Below are positions 1-7,852 of a DNA stretch of 16,128 nt, in pieces; position 1 is the first letter of the stretch, and every line of letters starts with the position of its first letter. Both the position numbers and the translations under genes were made by a program. This DNA comes from Methanobacteriota archaeon (lineage in GTDB: Archaea > Thermoplasmatota > Poseidoniia > Poseidoniales > Poseidoniaceae). The DNA lies in assembly GCA_002726395.1 (NCBI GenBank), contig PBTA01000061.1, positions 2,295 through 18,422 of the forward strand, read 5' to 3'. A model generated the notes under the pieces. The model was given only the letters and a program-made list of their open reading frames with translations, was not told where the DNA came from and searched no databases.

Positions 1-6
1 TACTTT

Positions 7-15
7 GGGGGGTGG
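7..15 (+). promoter_or_regulatory. Ribosome binding site of nuoM
   Basis: The string GGGGGGTGG lies five bases before a TTG codon and decides the start of nuoM. The same arrangement (GGGGTGG, a 4-5 base gap, then TTG) recurs before rio1 and before the truncated thiolase-fold gene. This makes the TTG start credible despite the rare codon. Any upstream gene, probably nuoL, must end within the first 28 bases, because all three frames hit a TGA there. Confidence 0.6.
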
Positions 16-20
16 CCTGA

Positions 21-1649
21 TTGACTGACTTGATTTCTATACCTTTGGTCGCGTTCCCATTAATTGCCAGCATGATTTTACTAGCCTTTGTGTCTAACGG
101 CAATGCTCGAATGCGTGCTCGCTTAGTTGGACCAGTTAGAATGGCATGTCTAGTATTTTCATTGTTGATGCTCGTTCTTACTACTGGTATGTTCTTTAGA
201 TACTTTGGCGATGTAACTTGGATGGATATAGGCTTCAATGAATATGAGTTTGAACATAAATATACCTGGATTGAAAGTCTTGGAATCAATTGGGCTGTTG
301 GCCTTGATGCACTATCTTTCCCTATGGTTTGGTTGACTACTTTCTTGCTACCTGTCACCATAATTGCCACCTGGAATGAAAAACATGGAGCCACCTATTT
401 CCCTCTTCTATTGATGATGGGCGGTGCGCTAATTGGAGTATTTGTTTCACTTGACTTATTCATGTTCTACGTGTTTTGGGAATTAACCCTAATTCCAATG
501 TTTTTCCTCATTCTAAAATGGGGCGGCAAAGATCGAAAGTATGCCTCTCAGAAGTTCTTCATCTACACCTTCACTGCATCAGTAGTAATGCTGTTAGGTC
601 TAATCACCCTATACTTCTTACAAGACCCATACAGTTTAGCATCATCTGGTACGATGACCGGTAGAAGTTTCTCGATTCCAGAATTAATCGACAATGCGAG
701 AGCTAACAATATCGGAGACAACTGGTACCTAGGTGCTCAAATGCAGAAGATACTCTTCGTTATGTTGATGATAGGGTTCTTGGTTAAACTTCCAGCCGTT
801 CCATTCCATACTTGGCTGCCTGATGCTCACGTACAGGCACCAACTGGCGGCTCTATGCTGCTTGCTGGAGTAATGCTGAAAATGGGTGCCTATGGAATGT
901 TTAGGCTACCAATTAGCCTGTTCCCGCATGCATTGTATCACTTCCAATTAGCCTTGATGATAATTGGTATGGTTTCCTTAGTATGGGGCGCAATAGTTTG
1001 TTTGGGGCAAACCAATCTCAAGAAGATGGTTGCTTATTCATCGGTATCTCACATGGGGGTAATTCTTATCGGAATTGCTACAATGCAACCAATGGGTTGG
1101 GCTGCAGCCCTTTTCATGATGTTCGCACACGGAATAATCAGCCCAATGCTGTTCGCAGTTTGTGGTGCATTCAAACATCATTACCACAGTATGGAGATTG
1201 GAGCAATGCGGGGTATGGCAAAACATTCCCCATGGTTGGCAACATCAATGATGTTTGCTTGGATGGCGTCTTTGGGTCTACCACTACTTGCAGGGTTTGT
1301 TGCTGAAATAATGATGCTAATCGCACTTTGGAAAATGATTTCTCTTGACGGATGGAGCATCTGGTGGATGGTTGGACCAGCACTCGTTCTAGCCCTAACT
1401 GCCGCTTACTATCTATGGTCGATGCAGAGAACAATATTTGAAGGGGGAGAAGATACTCAACCACCAGCTTCCATGAAAGGACATGCGATACCAGATATTA
1501 GTAACTCAGAAAAATTCGCTATGCTGATATTGGCTCTATTCACAATCATCTTTGGTGTTCTGCCATGGATAGCATTAGACATGATGGATGACTGGACTAT
1601 TCAAGCATTTGAAGGCTTAATAATCCCGCTTCTAAGGGGAGGTGTCTGA
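21..1649 (+). CDS. nuoM: NADH-quinone oxidoreductase-type complex I, subunit M (NuoM)
   Basis: This is one of the three antiporter-like, proton-translocating membrane subunits of respiratory complex I. The 542-residue product is almost entirely transmembrane helices, a normal length for NuoM. Family landmarks are clear: FWELTLIPM with Glu154 (E. coli Glu144), VKLPAVPFHTWLPDAH with Lys256 (E. coli Lys234), Lys287 in VMLKMG (E. coli Lys265), and GFVAE with Glu429 (E. coli Glu407). These form the intramembrane charged chain for proton transfer, so the subunit looks fully functional. Start is a TTG supported by the preceding GGGGGGTGG. The gene overlaps nuoN by 8 bases, the usual nuoL-M-N operon order. 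The electron donor cannot be told from this window; many archaeal complexes of this type lack the NADH-oxidising module and use F420H2 or ferredoxin. Confidence 0.95.
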   Translation: MTDLISIPLVAFPLIASMILLAFVSNGNARMRARLVGPVRMACLVFSLLMLVLTTGMFFRYFGDVTWMDIGFNEYEFEHKYTWIESLGINWAVGLDALSFPMVWLTTFLLPVTIIATWNEKHGATYFPLLLMMGGALIGVFVSLDLFMFYVFWELTLIPMFFLILKWGGKDRKYASQKFFIYTFTASVVMLLGLITLYFLQDPYSLASSGTMTGRSFSIPELIDNARANNIGDNWYLGAQMQKILFVMLMIGFLVKLPAVPFHTWLPDAHVQAPTGGSMLLAGVMLKMGAYGMFRLPISLFPHALYHFQLALMIIGMVSLVWGAIVCLGQTNLKKMVAYSSVSHMGVILIGIATMQPMGWAAALFMMFAHGIISPMLFAVCGAFKHHYHSMEIGAMRGMAKHSPWLATSMMFAWMASLGLPLLAGFVAEIMMLIALWKMISLDGWSIWWMVGPALVLALTAAYYLWSMQRTIFEGGEDTQPPASMKGHAIPDISNSEKFAMLILALFTIIFGVLPWIALDMMDDWTIQAFEGLIIPLLRGGV

Positions 1650-3378
1650 GATTTCTACGGTAGAAAATGTTGAACCATTTGGTGATGGTTTTATTGCGGC
1701 ACTTTGCCCTGAACTGATAATTTTTGCCGGTCTCTTAGCATTGATTATAATTCCAAACATCGGTAAAGGGACTTTCAGAATACCAGGTACTCAAACCAGA
1801 GTAATGTGGTTATTTGGTGGCGAGAGATTCAAAATTACCAGCAATCCCAAGTTGCCTGCATGGATTGCTACAATCACTTTAGGTGCAGCATTTGTTCAAA
1901 CAGTATTATCATTCCAAGATGGAGTTGATCGAACTGCTATTGTTACTGAGAGCGGCACACAGTTGTTGTTGGTCAATGGGTTTAGTAGAGTCTTTGAAAT
2001 GATTTTCTTTGGTGCACTTACCTTAGCCGCCTTTGCTTCGATGAATCGTTTAGAAGTCAAAGGGATCGGTCCAAAATTGTCTACTGATGACCTGTATAAC
2101 AATCGCCGACAAGCGGATTTCTATATTCTAATGCTAACTTGTGGTCTAGGTATGTCTGTAGTTGCCCTTGCCCAAGACCTGTTTGTCTTGTTTATTGGCC
2201 TAGAATTGGCGTCATTCTCAACCTATGTTTTGGTTGCTTTCTACAAGGAATCTAAGGTTGGTACTGAAGCTGGAATGAAGTATTTCATCGTGGGCTCAGT
2301 AGCCTCTGGAGTTGGGCTTTATGGCCTCTCAATGCTTTACTTATGGGCCGGTTCTTTACAATTTGATGTCCTTGCGGCACAGTTCATTATCAATGGGACA
2401 GATCCGCTTCCACTGATTGGTATTGGTTTTGTTTTGGTTGGTTTTGGATTCAAAGTTAGTGCTGCGCCTTTCCACTTTGCTGCACCAGATGCGTATGCTG
2501 GTGCTAGCAGTCCAGTTGCTGGTATTCTGGCTACTGCAAGCAAGGCAATGGGTATTATTGGACTCATCAGAATGCTGTTAATCGTTGCTTCTCCTGAAGC
2601 CAGCGAAGATGGCACAGTATGGTTAACCCTGCTTGGAACAATCTCCATAGTCACTATGACATGGGGCAATATTGCCGCACTAGGCAGCACCAATCCAAAG
2701 CGTATGCTTGCCTATTCCTCAGTCGCTCATGCCGGTTACATGCTTGCTGCAATAACCGCAATTGGAGCATGGAATTGGGACGACTCACTTGCAGGAGAGC
2801 CCGGTGAAGCAGCCGTTGCAGTGCTGACCGCAGTGATATTCCATCTTGTGGTTCTTGTTGCGTTTAAGCTCGGGGCTTTCCTTGTCCTCTCAGTGCTAGA
2901 ATCTGATGGTGATGCATCACGTCTTTCATCGCTTGGTGGTTTAGCAAAGCGTGAACCATTCCTAGCAGTTGCTATGTTTGTCTTCATGATTTCACTTGCT
3001 GGTGTACCTCCACTAGCAGGATTCGTTTCTAAACTTCTAGTTATAATGGGTATTGTCAAGGTGGCAATTGGCCAGATGGGTGCAGAAATAATGGCTGGAG
3101 GAGATTACGGTCTTGCTGATGTTCACTGGGTTTGGTGGTTAGCCCTGGCCATGGTAATTAATTCAGCAATTTCGATGTTTTACTATTTACGGGTTGGAGT
3201 AGTTATGTTCTTTGAGGAACCAGAAGAAGGTCGAACAGGACCACTTCCGGCTGGTTGGCAAGTAAGATTTGCCATCCTAGCCTGTTTGATGGCGACGCTC
3301 TTCATGGGGGTTGCTAGTGACCAATTGTTAGAGATCTGTGAAGTTGCGGCAAAGAGCCTAAATTATAGTTGGAATTAA
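1642..3378 (+). CDS. nuoN: NADH-quinone oxidoreductase-type complex I, subunit N (NuoN)
   Basis: This is the second antiporter-like subunit of the complex I membrane arm. The 578-residue polytopic protein is somewhat longer than E. coli NuoN, mainly through a soluble-looking insertion near residues 45-70. Landmarks are GLELASFSTYVL with Glu188 (E. coli Glu133), FGFKVSAAPFHFAAPDAY with Lys271 (E. coli Lys217), ATASKAMG with Lys301 (E. coli Lys247) and GFVSK with Lys464 (E. coli Lys395). The tripeptide NPKRMLAYSSVAHAGY matches the conserved segment following the discontinuous helix. It is translationally coupled to nuoM and probably closes the operon, since a 60-base gap follows. Start placement is uncertain: the GTG at 1642 lies inside the strong GGGGAGGTG ribosome-binding string, and no ATG, GTG or TTG follows soon in frame. 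The true start could be that GTG or a rare ATT at 1651. Confidence 0.95.
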   Translation: MSEISTVENVEPFGDGFIAALCPELIIFAGLLALIIIPNIGKGTFRIPGTQTRVMWLFGGERFKITSNPKLPAWIATITLGAAFVQTVLSFQDGVDRTAIVTESGTQLLLVNGFSRVFEMIFFGALTLAAFASMNRLEVKGIGPKLSTDDLYNNRRQADFYILMLTCGLGMSVVALAQDLFVLFIGLELASFSTYVLVAFYKESKVGTEAGMKYFIVGSVASGVGLYGLSMLYLWAGSLQFDVLAAQFIINGTDPLPLIGIGFVLVGFGFKVSAAPFHFAAPDAYAGASSPVAGILATASKAMGIIGLIRMLLIVASPEASEDGTVWLTLLGTISIVTMTWGNIAALGSTNPKRMLAYSSVAHAGYMLAAITAIGAWNWDDSLAGEPGEAAVAVLTAVIFHLVVLVAFKLGAFLVLSVLESDGDASRLSSLGGLAKREPFLAVAMFVFMISLAGVPPLAGFVSKLLVIMGIVKVAIGQMGAEIMAGGDYGLADVHWVWWLALAMVINSAISMFYYLRVGVVMFFEEPEEGRTGPLPAGWQVRFAILACLMATLFMGVASDQLLEICEVAAKSLNYSWN

Positions 3379-3438
3379 TCTGCTTCTATGTGGTCAATTC
3401 AATAAGGGATGTCGATTAGGCCGCATGAGTGAGCCTCA

Positions 3439-4107
3439 ATGGGTAGAAGACACGAAGAAAAAGTCGACGTAGAAGAATTAGCCCGTCTGGAAAATCCAGA
3501 GGATGGTTCAACTAGTAAGATTCGTGTCAAAATGCCTAATCGTAAAATCAACGAGATGTTTGCTCTAGCCGACCAAATTTTAGGCGGCAGAAGGGTATCG
3601 ATACTTTGTGAGGATGGAGAGACTAGACTGGCTAGAATTCCAGGTAAAATGCGCCGTAGACAATGGGTCAGAGAGGGAGATTTGATTATTGTATGGCCAT
3701 GGGATTTTCAAGATTCAAAGGCTGATGTGAAGCACAGATATACCAAAACTCAAGCAATGTATTTGTCGAGAAAAGGAGTCCTTCCTGACGATGTTGATAT
3801 CTTTGGGATGAATGTAACCCATGACGACGATGATGAGCATGATGATATCTTTGGAGTCATGGACACAGAAGAAGATGATGTGATTGAGGACTCTGACGAT
3901 GATGTCGACGCGATGTTTGGCGATGCTGATGAAGCAGAAGAAGATGATGTAGAGGACATGTTTGGGGACGCTGAGGAAACAGAAGCCAAAGCAGCGCCAG
4001 AAGAAACTACAGAAGAGGCCTTTGTCCCTGTTGAAGAATATCCAGATTCCGGTGATGAGGGCGATGATGATGACGAAGACATCGATATCGACTCATTATT
4101 CGGCTAA
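3439..4107 (+). CDS. eif1A: Translation initiation factor aIF1A with long acidic C-terminal tail
   Basis: This is the archaeal homologue of eIF1A/IF1, which binds the A site of the small ribosomal subunit and helps start-codon selection. Residues about 25-115 form the OB-fold core, with characteristic RVKMPNRK, CEDGETRLARIPGKMRRR, VREGDLIIVWPWDFQ and KADVKHRYTKTQ strings. Archaeal aIF1A normally ends soon after this core at about 110 residues. Here the protein continues to 222 residues with an Asp/Glu-rich tail holding five F-G motifs: DIFG (120-123), DDIFG (135-139), DAMFG (157-161), EDMFG (172-176) and DSLFG (218-222). The final DEDIDIDSLFG recalls the acidic DEDIDDI end of eukaryotic eIF1A. 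The ATG is the only sensible start, as an in-frame TGA lies 9 bases upstream. The gene precedes rio1 by 22 bases, a common archaeal pairing. Confidence 0.95.
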   Translation: MGRRHEEKVDVEELARLENPEDGSTSKIRVKMPNRKINEMFALADQILGGRRVSILCEDGETRLARIPGKMRRRQWVREGDLIIVWPWDFQDSKADVKHRYTKTQAMYLSRKGVLPDDVDIFGMNVTHDDDDEHDDIFGVMDTEEDDVIEDSDDDVDAMFGDADEAEEDDVEDMFGDAEETEAKAAPEETTEEAFVPVEEYPDSGDEGDDDDEDIDIDSLFG

Positions 4108-4117
4108 ACTAAAGCCC

Positions 4118-4125
4118 AGGGGTGG
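4118..4125 (+). promoter_or_regulatory. Ribosome binding site of rio1
   Basis: AGGGGTGG sits four bases before the TTG at 4130. It fixes the rio1 start there and not at the upstream ATG (3962) that lies inside the aIF1A gene. It is the same element type as before nuoM and before the gene starting at 15233. Confidence 0.6.
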
Positions 4126-4129
4126 TCGA

Positions 4130-5104
4130 TTGAAAGACCGAAAAGAAAACTGGGACGAACTTGCAATCAACAAGAATCGTAACCGTAAAGGTAAATCGAA
4201 GCGTTCAAAGTCGAACAAAAAACTCAATCAGGATGAACGCGATGATCGTGATTTTATTGATTCCTTAGAAACTTCTACTGGCAAGTATGAGTGGATGAAG
4301 GAAAAACGTTACAAATCGTTATTTCGTGATATAGAAAATAAACTGCAAGGAGTTATGGGTAAGGGTTCGTTTGAATGGGTAGATCGCCGAGTCTTTGACC
4401 AAGTCTTTGACAGACTTACCCTGATGTCAATATTCAAATTGATGAAAAATGAAGTAATTGATACGGTTGATTTTCCAGTTGCTAGGGGAAAAGAAGCTCA
4501 CGTATTCCACGGTACAGACCCTAATGGTAAACCGATTGCCATCAAAATATTTCATACATCAAATGCTGTATTCAAAAACCTAATTCAATATATTGAAGGT
4601 GACCGCAGATTTAGTGGTCTACGACGTCGGCATCGAGACCTTGTCGACATATGGGTCAGAAAAGAACAAAGAAACCTCTCAAGATTAGCCAAATGGGGCC
4701 TTAAGGTCCCCCAACCATTAGGTATTCACAAAAACGTCTTGGTAATGGATTATCTTGGGAATGACACTTCTCCCTTTCCTAAATTACGCGAGGTTTCGGT
4801 TGAAAACCCACAAGAAGTATATGATGAATTATTAAAATTTCTTGCAGTTGCATGGCAAAAAGCAAACTTGGTGCATGGAGATTTCTCGCCTTTCAATATC
4901 CTATGGAGTAATGAGGCTGGCCCAATCGTCATCGATGTAGGCCAAGCGGTAATACAATCCCACCCTAAAGCCCAAGAGTTCCTAATTAGAGACGTGACTC
5001 GTTTGGTAGAATGGGGTAGCAAAAACGGCTTAAAAATGGAACTGGCTGAGGCGATGTATGAAGTTCTAAATATGGATTTGACTCATGTTAAAGAACAAGA
5101 ATGA
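4130..5104 (+). CDS. rio1: RIO1-family serine protein kinase
   Basis: RIO1 is an atypical kinase/ATPase acting in late maturation of the small ribosomal subunit. The 324-residue product has a basic N-terminus (about residues 14-32, rich in Lys, Arg and Asn) and a RIO lobe. The nucleotide-binding segment is RGKEAHVFH at 119-127, with the catalytic lysine K139 in AIKIF. KEQRNLSRLAKWGL (178-191) and NVLVMDYLG (202-210) match RIO1, not RIO2. The catalytic loop is HGDFSPFN with Asp251 and Asn256, and the metal-binding Asp269 lies in IDVGQAV. All key residues are present. Start was set at TTG 4130 because AGGGGTGG precedes it; the longer open frame back to 3962 overlaps aIF1A coding sequence and encodes unrelated basic residues. 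The gene is probably cotranscribed with aIF1A. Its stop lies 4 bases from the stop of the convergent KH gene. Confidence 0.93.
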   Translation: MKDRKENWDELAINKNRNRKGKSKRSKSNKKLNQDERDDRDFIDSLETSTGKYEWMKEKRYKSLFRDIENKLQGVMGKGSFEWVDRRVFDQVFDRLTLMSIFKLMKNEVIDTVDFPVARGKEAHVFHGTDPNGKPIAIKIFHTSNAVFKNLIQYIEGDRRFSGLRRRHRDLVDIWVRKEQRNLSRLAKWGLKVPQPLGIHKNVLVMDYLGNDTSPFPKLREVSVENPQEVYDELLKFLAVAWQKANLVHGDFSPFNILWSNEAGPIVIDVGQAVIQSHPKAQEFLIRDVTRLVEWGSKNGLKMELAEAMYEVLNMDLTHVKEQE

Positions 5105-5108
5105 ACCG

Positions 5109-5852
5109 TCATTCCTCTTCCCAAACAACTGTTTCATCTTCTGATAATTCCATCATTTCAAAGACCGCCTCTCCATCTTCAGGATCTACCTGGCTGGCTC
5201 GCATTCTTCTAGATCTTCGATTAGAAATATCCGATAGCCCGGGGACTAAATTCTCAAACCCAGTAGTTTCAATAGAATCCGTTTTAACCTCGATTGAATC
5301 TAGCGAACGATTGCTTAATTTAGCCTTACGACGGTCTTTCTCAAGATAACCAAGCACGGATCCATGTTCAGAGCCACCAGCTAACATTTCGATTGCTTGT
5401 CTAGCAGCAAAAAGGCCTTCCTGCTCGCCAATAATTACTACTGTTGATTTGTAAATAGTAATCTCGGTATCCGTTAGGTTTTCGATTAATTGTCTTACTT
5501 TCCCTTGACTGCCAATAATTCTTGAGCGGACTCTTCGCTGTTGATTTGAGCGTTTTCCAACGAAGTCTCTCAAATCAACCATTTCGAAAAAATGTCGATC
5601 ATCAAACAAGCGAATGGCGGCTTTTGGCGCCATTCCACGGCCGATTGCCTTCACCACATCGGGTAATTTCATTGCTTTTACCGGGTCATAACTCCCGGCT
5701 TGACCCCATGTGACTTCTACATCACCAGTCTCAGAATTGATGAATAAGTCTTGACATCCGCATGCTTCGCGAATTGATTTTACTGTAGCGCCTTTGGCAC
5801 CAATCAAAACAGCAATCCTGTCTTTTGGCACCCTAGGAAGACCTTGTCGCAT
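5109..5852 (-). CDS. Two-KH-domain ribosome assembly protein (Pno1/Dim2/Krr1-like)
   Basis: This is an RNA-binding protein of the archaeal KH family related to eukaryotic Pno1/Dim2, which binds the 3' end region of small-subunit rRNA during maturation. KH1 spans about residues 5-50, opening VPKDRIAVLIGAKGATVKSI with the GxxG loop GAKG at 18-21. KH2 spans about 105-175, with GSQG at 114-117 and the family-typical HGSVLGYLEKDRRK at 163-176. The C-terminal 70 residues are less conserved-looking and end in an acidic SEDETVVWEEE tail. In many archaea this gene follows aIF1A and rio1 on the same strand; here it is beside them but inverted. The ATG has no clear ribosome-binding site, and an in-frame TGA lies 18 bases upstream, so translation may be leaderless. 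Confidence 0.9.
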   Translation of the reverse strand: MRQGLPRVPKDRIAVLIGAKGATVKSIREACGCQDLFINSETGDVEVTWGQAGSYDPVKAMKLPDVVKAIGRGMAPKAAIRLFDDRHFFEMVDLRDFVGKRSNQQRRVRSRIIGSQGKVRQLIENLTDTEITIYKSTVVIIGEQEGLFAARQAIEMLAGGSEHGSVLGYLEKDRRKAKLSNRSLDSIEVKTDSIETTGFENLVPGLSDISNRRSRRMRASQVDPEDGEAVFEMMELSEDETVVWEEE

Positions 5853-5865
5853 GGTGGTGCGTGAG

Positions 5866-5880
5866 ACTCATATCTTTTCA
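5866..5880 (-). promoter_or_regulatory. Possible TATA box for the KH gene
   Basis: Read on the minus strand this stretch is TGAAAAGATATGAG. It is centred about 24 bases before the ATG of the KH gene and overlaps the stop codon of the upstream secreted-protein gene. That spacing fits an archaeal TATA box driving a leaderless transcript, and the ATG lacks a Shine-Dalgarno sequence. The match is weak and rests on position. Confidence 0.3.
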
Positions 5881-7773
5881 ATCCCTTGTATTCCTCTGTA
5901 GTAGAGAAATAACGAATGCGCAAACAATTATTGCCCCAATTGAAGGATTAAATGACGGTGCATTAATCACGCTACTAACTGAAGCGCCAGTAACAACCAT
6001 GTAGTTGTGATTATTATTTTCATTGTATTCATCAATTACATTATTTGGGTCAATCACTAATCGCAAATCGAATTGTCCTTCACTTGGAACAGTATAATTC
6101 CAGATTAGTAATTCTTCTTTATCAGTCATTAAACCAGCATCAAGCGTTCGAGATTCTATCACAGTCCAAGCAACCTGAGCATCTCGGTCAGCCGGTGCAG
6201 ATTCAAGTCGCAAAGTGATTGCTCCTCCATAATTTTCATTCACTTCTAGCAAACCTGTCACTGTAACATTACCGGTGGAATCCCCTGGTTTGACAATCAA
6301 TCGATCGACATTAGTTTCAGTTAAATTCCACTCAAAGTCTAAACTTGGCAAAATCTGGTAAAATACCGGGCTGGTTTGGAATGAATTCCCTGCAACATCG
6401 GTAACAGTAGCTCTAAGCATCAAGTATTGACGGGATTTAGTAGCCCAACTTGATTGTGCAACCACGCTGTCTAGTCCACTCCCCATTGAGGCTTGCCAAG
6501 AGCCAGAAAGGTCTGGAGTTTGACCAAATCCATTGGCATCAAATCCATATTCGATGAATGAGTTGGTATTGTCAATTCCCGAACTTACATCTATCGCTTG
6601 AAATTCAACGTTTGCTGGGCCAATTAGTGCTGTGGTTAATTCGTCTACTAACCATCCGCTGGCAATTGGGTCTTCAGTATCAACTTGAATTGATATTTGG
6701 GTAGTTGGGCCAATATTACCAACATTATCACTAGCTCTAACCGAGATTGTATGGCTGCCATCATCTAGATTAAGCGTGTAGGAATCTAACGTGTTTTGAG
6801 TCCATGATGCCCCATCTAGGCTAATCTCAGTATGGGCAAGTCCACTGCCTTGTCCATCATCTACTGCATTAATTAGTCCAGATAAAGTTACAGTTGAACT
6901 AGATAGCCAACCTGATGATGAGCCACTACTAATTGTTCCGATTGTTGGCCCAGTTCGATCAATTCCGATAAACATAGTTTCTGTGACGCTAAGTCCCGAG
7001 TTATCATAGACGGTAAGGCGGGGATTCCAAGTGCCCTCACTAAAACTGCCAGAGGACCAATCCCAACCATAGGCAATGCTAGCGGGACCGTCGCTTGCCG
7101 GAGCACCTGGGCCCGGGACATTGGTCAAAGTGGCTCTGAGTAAATCATCATCAGCCGCATTCCAAGAGAACTGTAAAGCAGCAGTTGAATCAATGGAAAA
7201 CCAAGCTCTGTCTGATGCCGAAGCCCCTGTACCATATTCAACATCAGCAACATCAAATTGGGTAATGATGGGTATTTGATTATCAACGGTAAAACTCGGA
7301 GAAATTTCTTGCACATTTTCAGCAACGGTATCATCATATGCAGTTGCTCTAAGAGTGTATGAACCATTAGCGAGTGTAGTAGTGTCCAAGTAAGTAACCC
7401 ACGGAGAGGCAGTTAACACCGCAACACTAGTCCAAGTTGTGCCATCAGAGATTTCCACAGTTAGTGAGGTGATAGTACCACTGCCACTAAAACTGAATGA
7501 TAGCGTGTATACGCCAGTCAAACTTTGACCGCTGCTTGGTCCGTTAGTATAACTGATGGTCACGTCTGAATTGGACTGAGCAACAAGTGGCTCTTCCACC
7601 AGTTGATTATCAGTACTATGTTGTGATGGAATTGTTGTGCATACTAGCAAGAGGCACAAAAAAGCCGCCATGCCAGTTGCTCGCATGATGTTTACACAAC
7701 GGCGATAAGCCTTGAATGCTACCCTCGATTTATCACTAATCCAATGTTTGATTGAGGTTACTGCTGGCGTCAC
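5878..7773 (-). CDS. Secreted Ig-like/CARDB surface protein with C-terminal membrane anchor
   Basis: Function is unknown; the architecture is that of an archaeal cell-surface or adhesion-type protein. A hydrophobic export segment lies at about residues 35-49 (MAAFLCLLLVC core). Residues about 68-165 look like one Ig-like sandwich (YTLRATAYDDTVAEN, then PSFTVDNQIPIITQF). Further Ig-like units follow at about 170-275, 275-367 and 367-475, linked by DRTGPTI and DTEDPIAS strings. A CARDB-like domain at about 490-595 ends in VIDPNNVIDEYNENNN. The C-terminus has PSFNPSIG (607-613), one hydrophobic helix and a short basic QRNTRD tail. The start is uncertain: GTG 7773 has a TATA-like element 24 bases upstream, while ATG 7686 (Met30) gives a more ordinary signal peptide and a 602-residue product. 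Confidence 0.8.
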   Translation of the reverse strand: MTPAVTSIKHWISDKSRVAFKAYRRCVNIMRATGMAAFLCLLLVCTTIPSQHSTDNQLVEEPLVAQSNSDVTISYTNGPSSGQSLTGVYTLSFSFSGSGTITSLTVEISDGTTWTSVAVLTASPWVTYLDTTTLANGSYTLRATAYDDTVAENVQEISPSFTVDNQIPIITQFDVADVEYGTGASASDRAWFSIDSTAALQFSWNAADDDLLRATLTNVPGPGAPASDGPASIAYGWDWSSGSFSEGTWNPRLTVYDNSGLSVTETMFIGIDRTGPTIGTISSGSSSGWLSSSTVTLSGLINAVDDGQGSGLAHTEISLDGASWTQNTLDSYTLNLDDGSHTISVRASDNVGNIGPTTQISIQVDTEDPIASGWLVDELTTALIGPANVEFQAIDVSSGIDNTNSFIEYGFDANGFGQTPDLSGSWQASMGSGLDSVVAQSSWATKSRQYLMLRATVTDVAGNSFQTSPVFYQILPSLDFEWNLTETNVDRLIVKPGDSTGNVTVTGLLEVNENYGGAITLRLESAPADRDAQVAWTVIESRTLDAGLMTDKEELLIWNYTVPSEGQFDLRLVIDPNNVIDEYNENNNHNYMVVTGASVSSVINAPSFNPSIGAIIVCAFVISLLQRNTRD

Positions 7774-7786
7774 ATTGCGAGCGCAG

Positions 7787-7801
7787 ATTTTATTGATATA
7801 G
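7787..7801. promoter_or_regulatory. Shared divergent promoter (TATA-like on both strands)
   Basis: ATTTTATTGATATAG lies in the 79-base gap between two divergent surface-protein genes. On the minus strand it reads CTATATCAATAAAAT and is centred about 24 bases from the GTG at 7773, the spacing of a leaderless archaeal promoter. On the plus strand a start near 7823 would give a leader of about 30 bases before the ATG at 7853. One A/T-rich element may serve both genes. No Shine-Dalgarno sequence precedes either start. Confidence 0.4.
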
Positions 7802-7852
7802 TGGCAAGTTTAGAGATGGGTTCAAGTGCTACATCCTTAGTCCATCTAAACG

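Noticed and set aside
3750..4082. Minus-strand serine-rich open frame
   Set aside because: It is the complement of Asp/Glu codon repeats in the aIF1A tail; there are no start signals and no recognisable domain.
3962..4129. Longer reading of rio1 starting inside aIF1A
   Set aside because: The extra 56 residues are a frame-shifted reading of the acidic aIF1A tail, and a good ribosome-binding site precedes TTG 4130.
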